Positions 1 to 12,536 of a stretch of 64,000 nucleotides of DNA are shown one piece after another. A model generated the notes under the pieces. It searched no databases. It worked only from the letters and a program-made list of their open reading frames with translations, and was not told the DNA's origin. Within the stretch, counting starts at the first letter, position 1. The number at the start of each line of letters is the position of its first letter. A program made the position numbers and the translations under genes. Origin of the DNA: Diphasiastrum complanatum (Eukaryota > Streptophyta > Lycopodiopsida > Lycopodiales > Lycopodiaceae); NCBI GenBank assembly GCA_029204225.1, contig CM055093.1, positions 29,213,777-29,277,776 of the forward strand, given 5' to 3'.

Positions 1-2
1 CA

Positions 3-986
3 GAAACTGAATATACTGACACTGCAGGCTACGGCAGTAATACAATCAAAGATCATGGCTTAGATTTAAGAGCAGTACTACTCGAAGCCAATGAGGAGCG
101 AATTCTTCAATTATCGAGTATGTGGAAAGCCTCTTCCTCCCTTGACGGCAAATATATGACTCGTTCCAGTGGGCGCAATATCCTTCCTAAAGAATTCCTT
201 GCAAACATGCCACGTGCGCCACATTTGGAAAACTGCAAGTCTCGATCAATCCAAAATCGGCGGCAAGACACCCGAGACATTGATGGCAAGCGGCCATCCT
301 GGCTACCTTGGAAGGGGCAGTTGGGTGCTGATCTTGGAAAGAACATCGAAGACGAGGATATGGGAGAGGAGATGCTCTATAATGCAACACGAACAATAGA
401 AGGTCCCTATCCGCCATGGGTAGGTCACACAACTCGAATTCTGTGTGTATGTACTGTGTGTATCTGTGAGAGAGAGAGAAAGAGAGAGACCATGTTAACA
501 CTTATAGACAAAACGAGAGTCTGTTGTCACATGTATTTTCGGATTTGAACAATGCAGGTCAACTAGATTCGCTTGATGGAGACGTGCATTTTACTATATT
601 CCATAATGGCACCTGGATATATTGATTGCAGCCCTACCCTTACTCCTTCAATGTATTGGACTAGATAGCAGTTGTTTGAAGGCCCATTGTAAAGATATAA
701 TGGCAAGTCCTCTCGTCGAACAACAGTATTGTGGCATTACCCTGACTTGCGTCGTATAATGGTTGTTTCGAGGCCCATTGTAAGGATAGAGGATGATCCA
801 TTATATCATTACCATAGGACAACAAACACCCATTAGTGTACATAATGTGGGTAGAAAAAATCTTTACAAAATTGAAGCCAAGTTCAATAAGGATGGCATT
901 CCAAATGCATAAGATTCCGGAACGAGCGTTCCGAAAAGTTGGAAGGCGAAAACAAATTCAATAAATAAATAAATAGCTTAACTTCC

Positions 987-1034
<48 letters not shown>

Positions 1035-4000
1035 GAATGTATGTTGTGTTAGAGAAAACATGTTTTGGAGCATTTCATTGGTCCATGTTTGCCCTAAAAT
1101 GTCTTTGAAGGGTAGTTGAAAGGGCAGTAGCTTTATGTGCATCCATCTTGAAAGAAGTTTAAACTAAGTCAGGTATTTCAAATGGATTTACCTATAGTAA
1201 CCAGCCTATTTTGCAACCAAGTCACTATCCATGTATTAGGCCCTGCCTACAAGATTGGAGTATAATGCGCATCAAGGTATCTCACTTAGGACTTGAGCAC
1301 ATTGCACTTTCATGGACAAATCAACCACACTTTATATCCCCTTATCCAACTCAACCAATGCAAGGGATAAACACATTCTACACAATAGATAGTAGTGTCA
1401 GTTGCATACTCAATATCTAATTGTTGAGTGCCAAGGTTGAATGGAATGCAATAGTTTGAAGGAGTGGTGCCTATGAGATGGGATATAGACCATGCCATTT
1501 TTTAAAAATGAGTATATTTGATAGACTGTTGATAAGATTTATTGCAATTGACAAGCAATGTAGTCATGTCCATATAAAACAAGGAAAATATAAGATCATA
1601 AGATACAAAGATAGCTCAAGCCATATGAAGATGCCAAGAATGCCAAGGTAATAAAAATTGGGACAAACTCAAAATAGGCACATAGAGCCTAAACAATGAG
1701 TGTCAACCACATACCATGATATAACAATTGTTGTAGGCTCCAAATAAACCACTATAGCCACAAATAAGAAAATGGCTTCATTGATATGAAAAGAGCTCGA
1801 TATGGCTGTTTAGAACTAGAATTATTTGAAAAATAGCAATGGTGTCCATCGCAGTGGGGTGTATGGGTAGAGTTGTTGATTGCCGCCGGAAAGGTGCAGG
1901 CTCGAATCCCGACCACTGTGTAGTGACATCTAAGAAACTTAGCTCCGTAAATGGCATTGCCAAGTTGTACATGCTGTGTATAATGACCACTAGTTGCTTA
2001 ACATGTTTATAAAAAAGATAGCAATAGATTCCTAAATAGTAACCAGATAATATGCAAAAGGACTACTCTGAATAGAATATTGTTCATATTGTCTAAGAAA
2101 TTGCTACAATAACATGTAAATATTGTAGAGGAAATTGTAGCTTTGCCTGAGCTATAGAAATCTAAGTATCATCTAAATGAGCATGTGCTAATACCTCGGT
2201 TGGACATGCATATGCCTCACGAGATTGACCATGCGCCCCTATACCACAACATCTCTATCAATCTGTGCAAGTGCCTAGTCAATTTTAAAAGCATGCAGTG
2301 TCTCATAACATTGATCTTGATGTCTTGCTTCTCACAACACGGAGCTTATATAGACATAGATATGCCTCATGCCAGTGATGGCTTCTATGTACGTACATTT
2401 CTGAATTGGGCAGGTTGAAGGGGCAGTTGAGGATAACTTACCAATGACCAGACGTGTTCAAAGAGATATCTGGCTGCATCAGCATCCCCAAAACTGCAGC
2501 GATCCAAGAATCAAATTCCTGTTTACAAAATGGGACCAAAGGCCAAATCTGGGACTTGGAGCTCTTATAATTTCCATGTCGGGAATCCTAGCCAATGCAT
2601 TGGAGGATAAAAGAGTGCTTGTCACAGATTACTTGACACGAGCTGACCATGATGGTTGTGAAGGTAAGAACTTGCGAAACTGTAGCTCTTCCATATTTCT
2701 TTAAAGTCATTGGTGAAAAGTGTTGCATTTACGAAAGAGGGCAGTGCCATGGGAGATTATTTACGATGAACAGTGCTCTGAAATAGTCACTCTACAACGA
2801 GCTAATTCCCACCTAAGCTATTCTTTCCTACTAGCCTCCATAATGGACAAATTGCATGAAGCAATTCAACGCCTCGTCAAGTTCTGATTTTGGATCCGAT
2901 AACGTTTCAACAAGTAAACCTAAGGCACACTACTGCTTGTGTAGAATATAAGAGCGACTTTGACCAACCACACAAAACATGGGGAACCACTTAAGAGACG
3001 ACATTGGAAGTAACAAGCAGCCCTGTTATCCTTAAGCTTGCAGTCAGCTCGTAGATTTCTTGCAAATCCTACTCTAAGATTACTCAGATATCTCATCGAG
3101 GTTTCCTTGTAATGTTCGACTCTGTCAATGTATTTATCAACTAAAGTTTGAACAACCACTTTCACATTCTTGAGATTAAGTGTAATATGGGACATGGGCA
3201 TTTTGTGGAGTGCTGATATATTACAACATTTCTTCTGGCTTGAAGGTGCTGCGCGCTCCCAGTGGTCATGCTATTTTTTGCCAGAAACTTCCAAAGAATG
3301 CAGGCAGCGGGCCTTGGATTTATCCAAACAAAAGAAAGCATGGGATGATGGTGTGATAGTCAATGCAGGGGACTTCTCATCTTCAAAGATCTGGTTCAGC
3401 AAGATTCCAGAGTAAGTAATCAGCAACCCAATCTGTTGTAAGACGGTGTTTGTGTCTGTGTATGATCATGAGAGAGAGAGAGAGAGAGAGAGAGAGCCGC
3501 GCTCATCTTTCACACAATACACAGACGAAGCAAATAGCTTTTGCAATTAGTGAGGAACACCTACAACATACTTTTAAAGGACAATGTGATTACAAACTAG
3601 CCCAATCTTTGCATCCCTGAAGGTTTTGAAAATTGTGACTTTGTCATCCTTTTTTCCCCAAAAGTTATCTCGTGGGCCTCATATACTAGATGCATATTAG
3701 AGGCACTTTTAATGATACCGGGTTTTGAATTGGAGAATGGGCTACGTTGTAAGGAATAGAAATTAAGTTACTCAGAATTTTGTTCGATTTATAGAGTTCA
3801 ATGTATCGAAGTAGTAAGCATGTTCAGATAACCTTTAGTTGCATGTACTACAGGTATTGGGGAGAACCTTGGAAACGCATGCATCCAACAACAGAAGTAG
3901 ATGACAAAATCTTGATACACCATAATGCCATGGATAGAAGGTGGTGGAGAGCACAGGTAGGCATATATTTTTCCATATGATCCTCATAGCTTTGTCATAA

Positions 4001-4812
4001 ATGTTTTGCATGTTTTGCTCTTTCTTAATGGTGAGCACAAATAAAGGAGAAATTGTGCACGTGAAGCAAAATCATAGCGTAAACCTTTTCAGAGAACGTA
4101 TCCAATTAATTTATTGGCATATACTTGTTAACAGAGGTTCTCATAAATTTTGTTATAAAACTTCTGCGTAAATCTCTTAACATAAATAGGAAAACCTTTG
4201 TGGTGATCGCATGATAAGTGTCCATCGCGATTGTCATTTTCAATGCATGTTCAATAGGAATTTGAGTAGGCAAGCTTATAGATATGTCTAATGCTCGACA
4301 TGATATCAAGTTTCAACCAGGCAATACGTTATCTAATGCGTTTTCCAAGCGAATACACCTGCAAGCTACTTAACAAAGCCCGACATCAGGCATTTGGTCA
4401 CGAAGCAGCTGCAATGGTTTTGCAATCCATACCAAATGAATGGCCACAGGTGCAATGGGTTTGGTTCTAGTGTTCATGTGAAGCTATTATATTAGTAACC
4501 AAAAGAGCTATATGCTTCAGATTAGATAATTATCTTATTCGATCCATGTAGCTGCAAGACCTTGAATTGATTCAATGGTACATGCTTGATCCACAGAGAA
4601 CTATAGAAAGGAAAGAAGGCCCGATGGAGCATTTACTATGGTCTTCACAACGGCCATGGATTCCGCGACCTCTTACGAGCATTCATGTCAGATTGGGTGA
4701 TAAGGCCTCAGAGATGAAGTTGGTTAGCTTTGATGGTTACATGAAACTTGCCACACGGCTGCGATCTCACTTTCCTCAAGCTAGAAATGTATGGCTCTCA
4801 ACAGAAATGCAG

Positions 4813-4853
<41 letters not shown>

Positions 4854-5336
4854 ATCCCAGGGTAGAGCGAAGGACATAAAAAGTATTTTCAGGGGACTCT
4901 TCTTTATTTCCACCCTAACTTTCTTGGTTGATTTACATTTTGTTCAACCACATAGCCATAGAAAAAGCGGATTCATAGCTCAATGTCTGAAATTAATTGT
5001 ACCAACCTTTTGTTTTCAAGCTCTTTCTATCGAAATAACTATTCTGAAGTGTTTCAGGATGTCATAGAGCAGTCGAAGTTGTATTCTGGATGGAGTTTCT
5101 ATTACAGTAAGGTTACCAGGCAGACAGGAAACACAAGCATGCATTCGTATGAGACAGGTCTAGGGCGCAGAACAAGCACGAACAATGCTTTTGTCAACTT
5201 GCTGATGGCAGCTGACGCAGATTTCTTTATTGGAGCTCTTGGGTCGACTTGGTGTATCTTGATAGATGGTCTGAGGTGTACAGCAGGAAAGGAAATGGCA
5301 GGCTATCTAAGTGTTAACAAGGACCGCTACTGGTGA
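3..5336 (+). CDS. GT23/FUT8-like fucosyltransferase, 5' end outside window
   Basis: Seven exons join in frame with GT-AG borders: 3-419, 2414-2663, 3246-3411, 3854-3956, 4321-4449, 4552-4812 and 5058-5336, giving about 534 visible residues before TGA. Exon 6 holds HVRLGDK (about residue 400), the nucleotide-sugar binding signature of alpha-1,6-fucosyltransferases of the FUT8/NodZ type. The last exon has the family's C-terminal pattern, with NNAFVNLLMAADADFFIGAL then GSTWC. Exon 2 has a Gly-rich stretch (NLGLGALIISMSG) followed by RVLV, as expected for the N-terminal half of the GT-B fold. By family, the enzyme would transfer fucose from GDP-fucose to glycans in the Golgi. No membrane anchor is visible because the start lies upstream. 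Phases are consistent throughout and no stop interrupts the exons, so the gene looks intact. The acceptor substrate cannot be told from sequence. Confidence 0.8.
467..489. repeat. GA microsatellite
   Basis: Short (GA)n tract in the first visible intron of the fucosyltransferase-like gene, interrupted by one AA. Confidence 0.9.
989..1036. repeat. GA microsatellite
   Basis: Long (GA)n tract with one GATA interruption, in the 2 kb intron between exons 1 and 2 of the fucosyltransferase-like gene. Confidence 0.95.
1843..1990 (+). repeat. Possible tRNA-derived SINE in intron
   Basis: A segment with a good Pol III B-box-like sequence (GGCTCGAATCCC at about 1899) lies some 40 bases after a weaker A-box-like stretch (GGGTAGAGTTG). 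The downstream part carries no recognisable tRNA acceptor stem and runs into unrelated sequence, so it is not a functional tRNA gene. A head of this kind is typical of tRNA-related plant SINEs. No terminal tail or target duplication was identified, so the boundaries are approximate. Confidence 0.4.
3470..3496. repeat. GA microsatellite
   Basis: (GA)n tract in intron 3 of the fucosyltransferase-like gene, about 60 bases downstream of the exon 3 donor. Confidence 0.95.
4815..4850. repeat. CT microsatellite starting at a splice donor
   Basis: A (TC)n tract of about 36 bases begins two bases inside intron 6 of the fucosyltransferase-like gene, so the 5' splice site reads CAG|GTTCTCTC. Length variation here would sit directly next to the donor. 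Confidence 0.95.
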
Positions 5337-6337
5337 ACATACTCGCTATGTATATATCCCTGGGACTACTCCCATTGCCGTCTTAAACTGCTTTGCTCAG
5401 TTTCAAGGAACAAGATGGTGAAATGTACAAAACTATAAAAATCGTGCTTTCAACAGCAGACATAAAGACCTTCACAGCTCACGAGTCACCACGTTCATAC
5501 CACTCACTGTAGCTGTCAGTGAATAGAAGGCTACACGAACATGCATATAAGCCTGTTCGATCCTATTAAGAAGTAAGATTCCCTGAATAGCAATCACAAA
5601 GCATGCGCAGAAATCTTATCTCCTGAAATAGCAGTGATAGATTTCTTCACCGATTTAACATGCCTCCAATAGGTATTGAATGTTGTGTAACTTCACTACC
5701 ATTGTAAACACATTGCACATGCTTTAAAATCATAGATTTCTTCAAGTTTTTAATTTATATTGCATTTATTTTGCTAACAAACAAAAAAATAGTTAGCCAT
5801 TGATGTTTTCTCAATCTACCTTTGCTAATAAACATCTCGCTGAATTTTCAAGTCTTCCATATCCACTAGTGAACATAACCCCAGCCTAGAAACTACACCC
5901 AATATTCCAATCGCTGTAATGTACAATCATTTTTCCTTTTTCATGAAGAAAAAGGAGGTGCCTCACACCACATAATTTGTGCATCCAGCTTTTATTTTTT
6001 TTCAAAATTTTTTGTATGCACTTTCTGAGGTGCATGTAAATAAAAAATTATGGCCAAAAAAAAAAAAAGGTTTTCACACCACAACAGGTAGCCCGCCTAT
6101 GCCGAATACTTAGTACATAGCCCTCTTTGATGGAATCTCAAGCAAATGAAGCACTCATGGATGGAAAATAAATAGTTATGTCATATTATGACATTTGTGG
6201 TCCCCACACAAGTCTTTGGAACAAGATCTTCCCTCATGACTATTGTGGCTTGTAGATGATCGCGATAGTTTTCGCTTCGCCGGGCACAGCTCTTGATCTT
6301 GTCTGCACCTGGGTTTTGCTGCCTACTAGGACTAGCT
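5337..6337. other. 3' flank of fucosyltransferase-like gene; no gene seen
   Basis: AT-rich sequence downstream of the TGA at 5336. It contains a small hairpin (TCCTTTTTC/GAAAAAGGA near 5934-5956) and A/T homopolymers around 5995-6070. No coding region, polyadenylation signal or element border can be defended. Confidence 0.5.
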
Positions 6338-6925
6338 TGCGGAATTAATGCAGGATCCTAAGCAAATGACTACTGACCACAGACACAAAATCATTCTATC
6401 AAACAAACGACACAAATAATAAAAGATCAAGAGAAGAGAACAATTGTAATTTGTATTTTCATTATGAGTGAGTTGATCGGTGTCTCACTCGTTGGTTGTC
6501 ACTCCTCTCACGAATCAACTATGTTTTGCTGTTGGCAGACTATCATGCATAGCTCAGAGTACTTGAACGCGACTATCTTCTCTTCTGTATCTCTTGTGTA
6601 TATATTATGTATAGTTTTTGCTCATTCTCTTTTATTGTCTATCTGGGGACATTGTAAGGTTACTAAGTAACAATTTAAAAGACATACTTAACCCTAAATT
6701 GTTAGTTAGTTATCCCTTGAGGATGTGGTCCTTGGCGGCTGAGCGTGGTAGTCCAAGACTCCACGCTCATCAAACTGCCACCTGTCAGATCGATTTGTTT
6801 TCCTTCGGTTCGTGCTCTCTGTCCAGGGTGTCTTTTCGTTGCAGGGACGCACACTTTTCTTTCGTCCTTCGTTTCGTCTTCATAGAGCGCCAGGGAATGG
6901 TTGCATGAGTTCACCATTTCCAACA
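6338..6925 (-). mobile_element. Ty1/copia LTR, minus strand
   Basis: Read on the minus strand this begins TGTTGGAAATGGTGAACTC and ends TTCCGCA. It is a diverged relative of the LTR at 16038-16738, which starts TGTCAGAAATGGTGAACTC and ends with the same TTCCGCA. A polypurine tract (CAAGAGGGAG on the minus strand, 6926-6935) sits immediately before it, so this is a 3' LTR whose internal region has been lost. A plus-strand copia LTR begins only about 17 bases away. Confidence 0.65.
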
Positions 6926-6942
6926 CTCCCTCTTGAACATTG

Positions 6943-7724
6943 TGTTGAAATGGAAAAATATTCCATCTTCACTTTAGGCTTGCTACAAACATTGTACTAT
7001 GCAAGTATGGTGTTCAATAAATGCAAATGCCAAGTTTAGCCTAGATAGAACTCGAGCTATATGGATATGTCATATCTAATTTGATGATTACAACTTGCAT
7101 ATAGATTGTAGACTTAGAATTAGCTAAATTATGCTTGTAGAAACTCGTGGCATTTCACATGCATTAATTGATAGTGATCCATAGTGACATGCAAGGCATG
7201 CACAAAGTGAAATGGACACATGCATGATGATTTGTACATTTCTAGTTAGAACTAGGACACTTGGTAAAAGTAGGTAGAGATTCATGCATGAGATGTGACA
7301 AATGTCACATAGACTCTAGTTTTCACTTTAGATGTCATCAAAAGGTGGATGGATGTGGTTCTACCTCGAGCTACCTCAAACTCCATAAATATGTGTAGCC
7401 ATTCTCATAATTTATGATGAAGAACTAAATCTTTGTAGCTAATTATGCCATTTTGGATCCACACCATTTTTGCTTGATATCTCTCTATCTTTCTCTCTCT
7501 AACTCGTGTTAAGGCTAACGCCAATACATTAATTTCTTATACTTTTGATTCATTGCTATCATTCTCTGTTGCTTAGCATGCTAGATTGTGGTTAAGCCAT
7601 AACTTCTTGTACTAGATCTTGCTATTCAATCTAGAATCAGGTTATTGTGCTAATCATAAAGCTTAATTAGATCTATCATACTTGTGGATCATTCCCACAC
7701 GTGTGAATTCTAGAAATTTTGTCA
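6943..7724 (+). mobile_element. Ty1/copia 5' LTR
   Basis: Starts TGTTGAAATGG and ends TTTTGTCA, directly followed by a primer-binding site. About 782 bp. It is a homologue of the solo LTR at 57425-58219 (about 795 bp, opposite strand); both share the near-terminal CACACGTGTGAATTCT and the terminal TTTTGTCA. The LTR at the other end of this element (10413) is unrelated, so the element is chimeric or rearranged. Confidence 0.75.
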
Positions 7725-7737
7725 TGGTATCAAAGCC
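7725..7737 (+). other. Copia primer-binding site
   Basis: TGGTATCAAAGCC directly abuts the LTR end. It matches, with one change, the TGGTATCAGAGC typical of copia elements primed by initiator methionine tRNA. Confidence 0.8.
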
Positions 7738-8494
7738 AAATTGAGCTTTGCATGCTAACATCTCTGATTGTACAAGAAATTGAGAGCTAAATCAAGCAAA
7801 AAAGCAGTTATACACTTTTTCTCACCTTTCTCTAAAGTGTATTTGGATCAAATCGGATTGGAACTGAATTTTCAGGTCTGAAAAGTGGTAGTACGGAATT
7901 CTGGAATTCGGCACGTGTGAAAATCAGAGATTTTCAGTCCCTTCTAAATCCTTGCTTGTAGATCCAAAGATAGTGGTGTTATAGCTTGATGGAAAGCTTA
8001 TGATGTGTACTTTCCATGGTAATTGAAACCAAATCAACCTGATGTGTCTATAAAGAGTTATAAGCTCTTAAAGAGGGTAGGGAGAGGTCCAAAATCCGAG
8101 TGACCACATTTAGATTTGATTCAACATTGCTTTGTTTTGAGTCCATTGTTTTGAGCATCCTACACAAGAAACTGAAGATCAAGACTAAGTTTGAAGTAAT
8201 TGAACACCCTTTGAGCCTTCTGTGTATCAATAGTGTTTTCTTTTGAAGCATTTCACACGTGCCAAAAGTAGGATTCAAACTTGCCAAACTGTCTCAATCC
8301 ACTTTGTGTGTCTGATCTAAATAATCTTGTTTTGTGGAATATTTGAGATTCATCTCAAATACAGCTGCAAGTGTTTCACATAGGAAGGTAGTACATTCCT
8401 GAAAATACCTATAGTGAAAGAGAGTAGCAATATTAAGTCTGATTGGAACAAGCTCAAACATATTGCAGTCCAATAACTAAGAAGTCTTCACATA

Positions 8495-10400
8495 ATGGCA
8501 CCTCTAGGAGGATATCTTCTAGAAGCAAATGAAAGACTAAATACTTCTAATTACTCAATTTGGAAGTTCAAAATGGAGTCTATTTTGATACTCCAGGATG
8601 TTATGGACATTGTGCTTGGTGTTGAGGAGGAGCCTCAAGCACAGGCTCAAATTCCTAAGTATAGGAAGAGAGTTAGAATGGATCTACATTTCATTAAGAT
8701 GAATGTATCTAGTGAAATTTTGAGAGAGATAGGATCTTGCACCACAACTAAGATGCTTGGGATGCACTTAAGTCCATCTATGAAGCAAAAAATACTTCTA
8801 GAATACTCACTCTTAGGAATTAGATTTTCCAAAGTTTCCAAAGAAGTGAGGAGAGTGCATCAACTATGTTCTGAGTTAAAGATTTACATAGAGAGCTTTC
8901 TTGTGTTGGTGTGACTATTAACCAAGATGAGCTAGCTCAAGTCATTCTAAATGGCTTGAAAGATGACTATGATAATCTTGTTCAGTCCTGTGCCATTAAG
9001 GAGGAATTGCCTAATCTAGAAACTCTCCAAGGAATTCTTATTTCTGAAGAAGCTAGGCAAAGCTATAAACTTTCTAGGATGAACAAACTCGAGCATGGTG
9101 GAAGTGACAAAGCCCTCTTTGTCAAGGACAAGCATAAAGGAAGGAGCAAGAACCAGTTTTCTCAAGCATCCAACAAAGACAAAGCCAAGGATCGAGACAA
9201 AGATGGTGAAGAGGATGATTCATCTCATCCTTCTACTTCAAAGACCAAGAAGAAGGAAGTAAAGGGGCACTATGTCTCTAATTGCTTTAAGAAGAAAAAC
9301 CAACTCAAGTAAGCAAATCTCTCTAAAGAGACTGAAGAAGATTTTGTTCCAAGTGATGGAGAAGGATCACTCATGGTGTCCAGTTTTTCTTCATCACCTT
9401 TCAAGAAAGATCGAGCTTGGTACAAAGATAGCGGAGCTTCTTCACATATGTGTTGTTCAAAGGAGTCTTTTGACTCAATTTTACCTTACAAAGGACTTAA
9501 GAGATCTATTTACACTGCAAATGATCATGAGTGCTCTATAGAAGGAATTGGCAACATTCCATTGAAACTTGCTTCTTCTAAAGTTCTTGCACTTTCTAAT
9601 GTTCTTTTCATTCCAAAACTTACAAAGAACTTGATTAGTGTGGGAAAGTTCCTTGATAGTGGTTGTGATGTAAAATTCAACTCCAATACTTGCTTTATCA
9701 AGAAAAATGATGAGGTCCTAGCTGATGGATCTAGATATGGTGGAATTTTCAGGTTGAATTCTTATGAGATTGCAAACCTTTGTGAAGTTGCTTTTTTATC
9801 TAAGGAGGAGTGGCGGCATAGAAGGTTGGGGCATCTTAACTTTGAGTCTATGTCTTATATGGTCAAGAAAGTGAAGGCTATTGGTCTTCCAAAGTCTCTT
9901 TATCTGTTATGGAGGCAACCAATCTACAAATATTCTCGAAGGCTACACAGATGCAGATTGGGCAGGAGATATCAATACCAAAATGTCAACTTCTGGATTT
10001 GTATTTTTATACAATCAAGGCCCAATTTCTTGGAATAGTCAAAAGCAGACCTCAGTAGCATTGTCATGAAACTGAATCAGAATATATTGCTGCCACAAAT
10101 GCTACCAAGGAGGCAATCTGACATAAATCGATCTTGCACAATCACATCCAACGACCATTTTTTGTGACAACCAAAGCACCATAGCTCTCTCTCTCAATCC
10201 GAGATTTCATTCTTGAAGCAAGCATATCGAAATCAGGTATCACTATTTAAGAGAGAAAGTGCAAATCAAGGAAGCATCATTAGTCTACTGCAAGATAGAA
10301 TTAATGGCGGCATATTACTTCACAAAGGCTCTATCTAAAGAGCACCATCTCAAATCCAACGACATGTTAAATCTGAAGATCAAAGCTTTCCAAGATCCAC
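8495..10400 (+). pseudogene. Ty1/copia gag-pol remnant lacking integrase and reverse transcriptase
   Basis: Gag starts at 8495 with the copia pattern GGYLLEANERLNTSNYSIWK; a frame change near 8911 leads to the second half of gag. The zinc knuckle is reduced to GHYVSNC, its first cysteines lost. From 9373 the protease region shows YKDSGASSHMC (copia aspartic protease, DSGA), then the pre-integrase region with RRLGHLNFESMSYM. At about 9895-9920 the sequence jumps straight into RNase H (YTDADWAGD, GPISWNSQKQTSVALS). Integrase and reverse transcriptase are therefore deleted. Frameshifts and stops follow to 10400. Not functional. Confidence 0.85.
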
Positions 10401-10995
10401 ATTAAGGGGGAGTGTTGAAATTCGATTCTCAGCCTCAAATCCATTCATTAATGAGCATCTTGAAAGCTATACAAAATCCAGAAAAAGAAGGCTTGAATTT
10501 TGAACAAAAGATCGACAAATTCAAGATCAAATTTTCTAGAATTTTTTGATACCGGTTTGACTCGAAAATCCATAATTTTTTGAGTCAGTGTATATTTTTG
10601 AGTCATTGTACATTTTACAATACATTGTAAATTCTGATATTGTTGGTTAGAAATCCGATCTGTGTTAACAGTTTGCCTACTTTGTACATTCAAAAGTGGT
10701 TGTTATAAATGAGGCAGATAGCATTTAATGCTAATTAGATATTTAGCAAGTAGAAGACATTTTGTAATAGACAAGTAAACTATGGATGGGAAGTTAGTTA
10801 AGACTTAATCTTCATTAGAAAACTTCTTCTAGTTTTTTGAGTTTTCCAATAGCCAGCGTTATCATGCTCAACAAGCTTAAGTTATAACTTCATGCCATTG
10901 TACTCATTGTTGAAATTAAGCAGAGTGTAATTTCAGTCCTACTACTATATCATATCATTGTGCATCTGTGAATCATTCATTTTGAATGTTCTGCT
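10401..10995 (+). mobile_element. Copia polypurine tract and 3' LTR
   Basis: ATTAAGGGGGAG (10401-10412) is followed by TGTTGAAATTCG, the expected start of a 3' LTR. Its sequence does not match the 5' LTR at 6943-7724, so the 3' part derives from another copia family. The right border is uncertain and is placed where the sequence loses LTR-like character. Confidence 0.5.
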
Positions 10996-11159
10996 GCTAA
11001 CTGTGGCACTTCTGATCCTACACCAAGCTCGCTCATAAGCTTCCGCTCATTCCCACTGATTTCAGACACTCTCATGATCTCATTTGAAGAACAATGACTA
11101 GCATGCCAATTCACAAGTTTTGCAAGAGACTTGCAACGAAACAATCGTTGCAATCATGG

Positions 11160-12260
11160 GATTATTGGAAAGTGTCAGAACACTTTGCATGGGATAGTGG
11201 TCCCTTGTAAGTCATCTCGATATTGAGGAGTATCACATATAGGACAAGCTTTTAACCCCCGATACTCACCACGATATAAGATGCAATCTTTTGGACAAGC
11301 ATGATGCAATGTATAGTCCATTTCCATTGCACTCAACATTTTTCGTGCCTCACCTCTTGTCTCTAATATAGTGTTTCCTTCGGGGAGTAGTTCGTACAAT
11401 AACCTATACATAATCAAATGAATTTTCATAATATAAAATAAAATCATCTAGCCAACTAAAACTTTTGACTTGAACAACACATTTACTAAAATCTATAAAA
11501 CAAATCTCAATCTTATTTACCCAAATAAGGATGTAACACTTGTATCACTCCATTTATATTTTGCTTGGAGGTTCAATATAAGCAACGAAGTAGCCAAACG
11601 AGATATCTTTGCTCCAGGATATAATGGTGTGTTTGATTCTTCTCTCAATTTTTTTTCCTCAACACTAATGAATGATCCACTATTATATTCAGTGCGTTCT
11701 TCCATGTCATGATGATCAAAGATGTTATTTATCAAGTTGTTCGTGATTTCAACTTCATCTTGAATGCAAAAATCATTTTCAGCACTTGATCTTGATTCTG
11801 ATGAAGAAGAAGAAGTAATTCGAGGCTAATTTGTTTTGGCACATTGTTGTTCATCTATTTTCATCATGGCTCTCAACCTCATACACTCACGATGTGATAG
11901 TTGATTTATGTGTGGCCCATCGTATGCCAATTTTGTTTTGAATATGGAGTGACTGTTGTCATCGTGACTAGAATTCGATTAGTTTTGTAGGACCTATGTC
12001 ATGAACAACTTAAAACAATAGTAATGTGTCATATATTCAAGTCACTGATATGGTCTACCAAAATGTTATGTCACAAATAAATACGGCATACTCACATCTT
12101 TGGGCAAGGTTTCATCTGATAGTGGCAGATCATCTCGTCATTCCATGTGTTCCAATTGAAGGAGTGTTCTTACTTGTGATCTTGTCAAAACCAAGTTGTG
12201 CAATCAACTCATTAGTTATTAGGATAACAATAGTGTGTGGTGCCTATAATACATAATAAT
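11160..12260 (-). pseudogene. CACTA (En/Spm) TNP2-type transposase remnant
   Basis: On the minus strand, 11735-11517 encodes NTPLYPGAKISRL, the TNP2 N-terminal TPLYPG motif. Then 11447-11175 encodes LLPEGNTILETRGEARK, HACPKDCILYRGEY and ACPICDTPQYR, ending GTTIPCKVF. These are hallmark blocks of the plant CACTA transposase (transposase_21). The catalytic core that should follow GTTIPCKVF is absent. Stops break the region between the two blocks. The upstream stretch to about 12260 is probably the degraded N terminus. No CACTA terminal inverted repeats were found. Confidence 0.8.
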
Positions 12261-12536
12261 TCAAAAGTCACTCGTTGATTGATTCCTTGCATCAGTAAAT
12301 AAATCCCTAAGTCTCAAACCACAATATGTTTGTGCATGTACACAATAAGTACACAAAAAAATCAAATAGAATTTTTCTTGCCAACAAGGGCCCTACATCA
12401 CAAATTGGATCATGCACTTCCAACATTAAGTGCAGCAAAAACTAGGTGATTGGATGCAATTATGAAAGGCCCTGCACGTTGTTATGATTTTGTTGCTAAC
12501 TTGTTTTTAACTGGGTGTGAGTTTTTTTTTAATAAC

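Noticed and set aside
1852-1916. A functional tRNA gene
   Set aside because: The B-box is good but there is no acceptor stem pairing or clear cloverleaf; it is better read as a SINE-like remnant.
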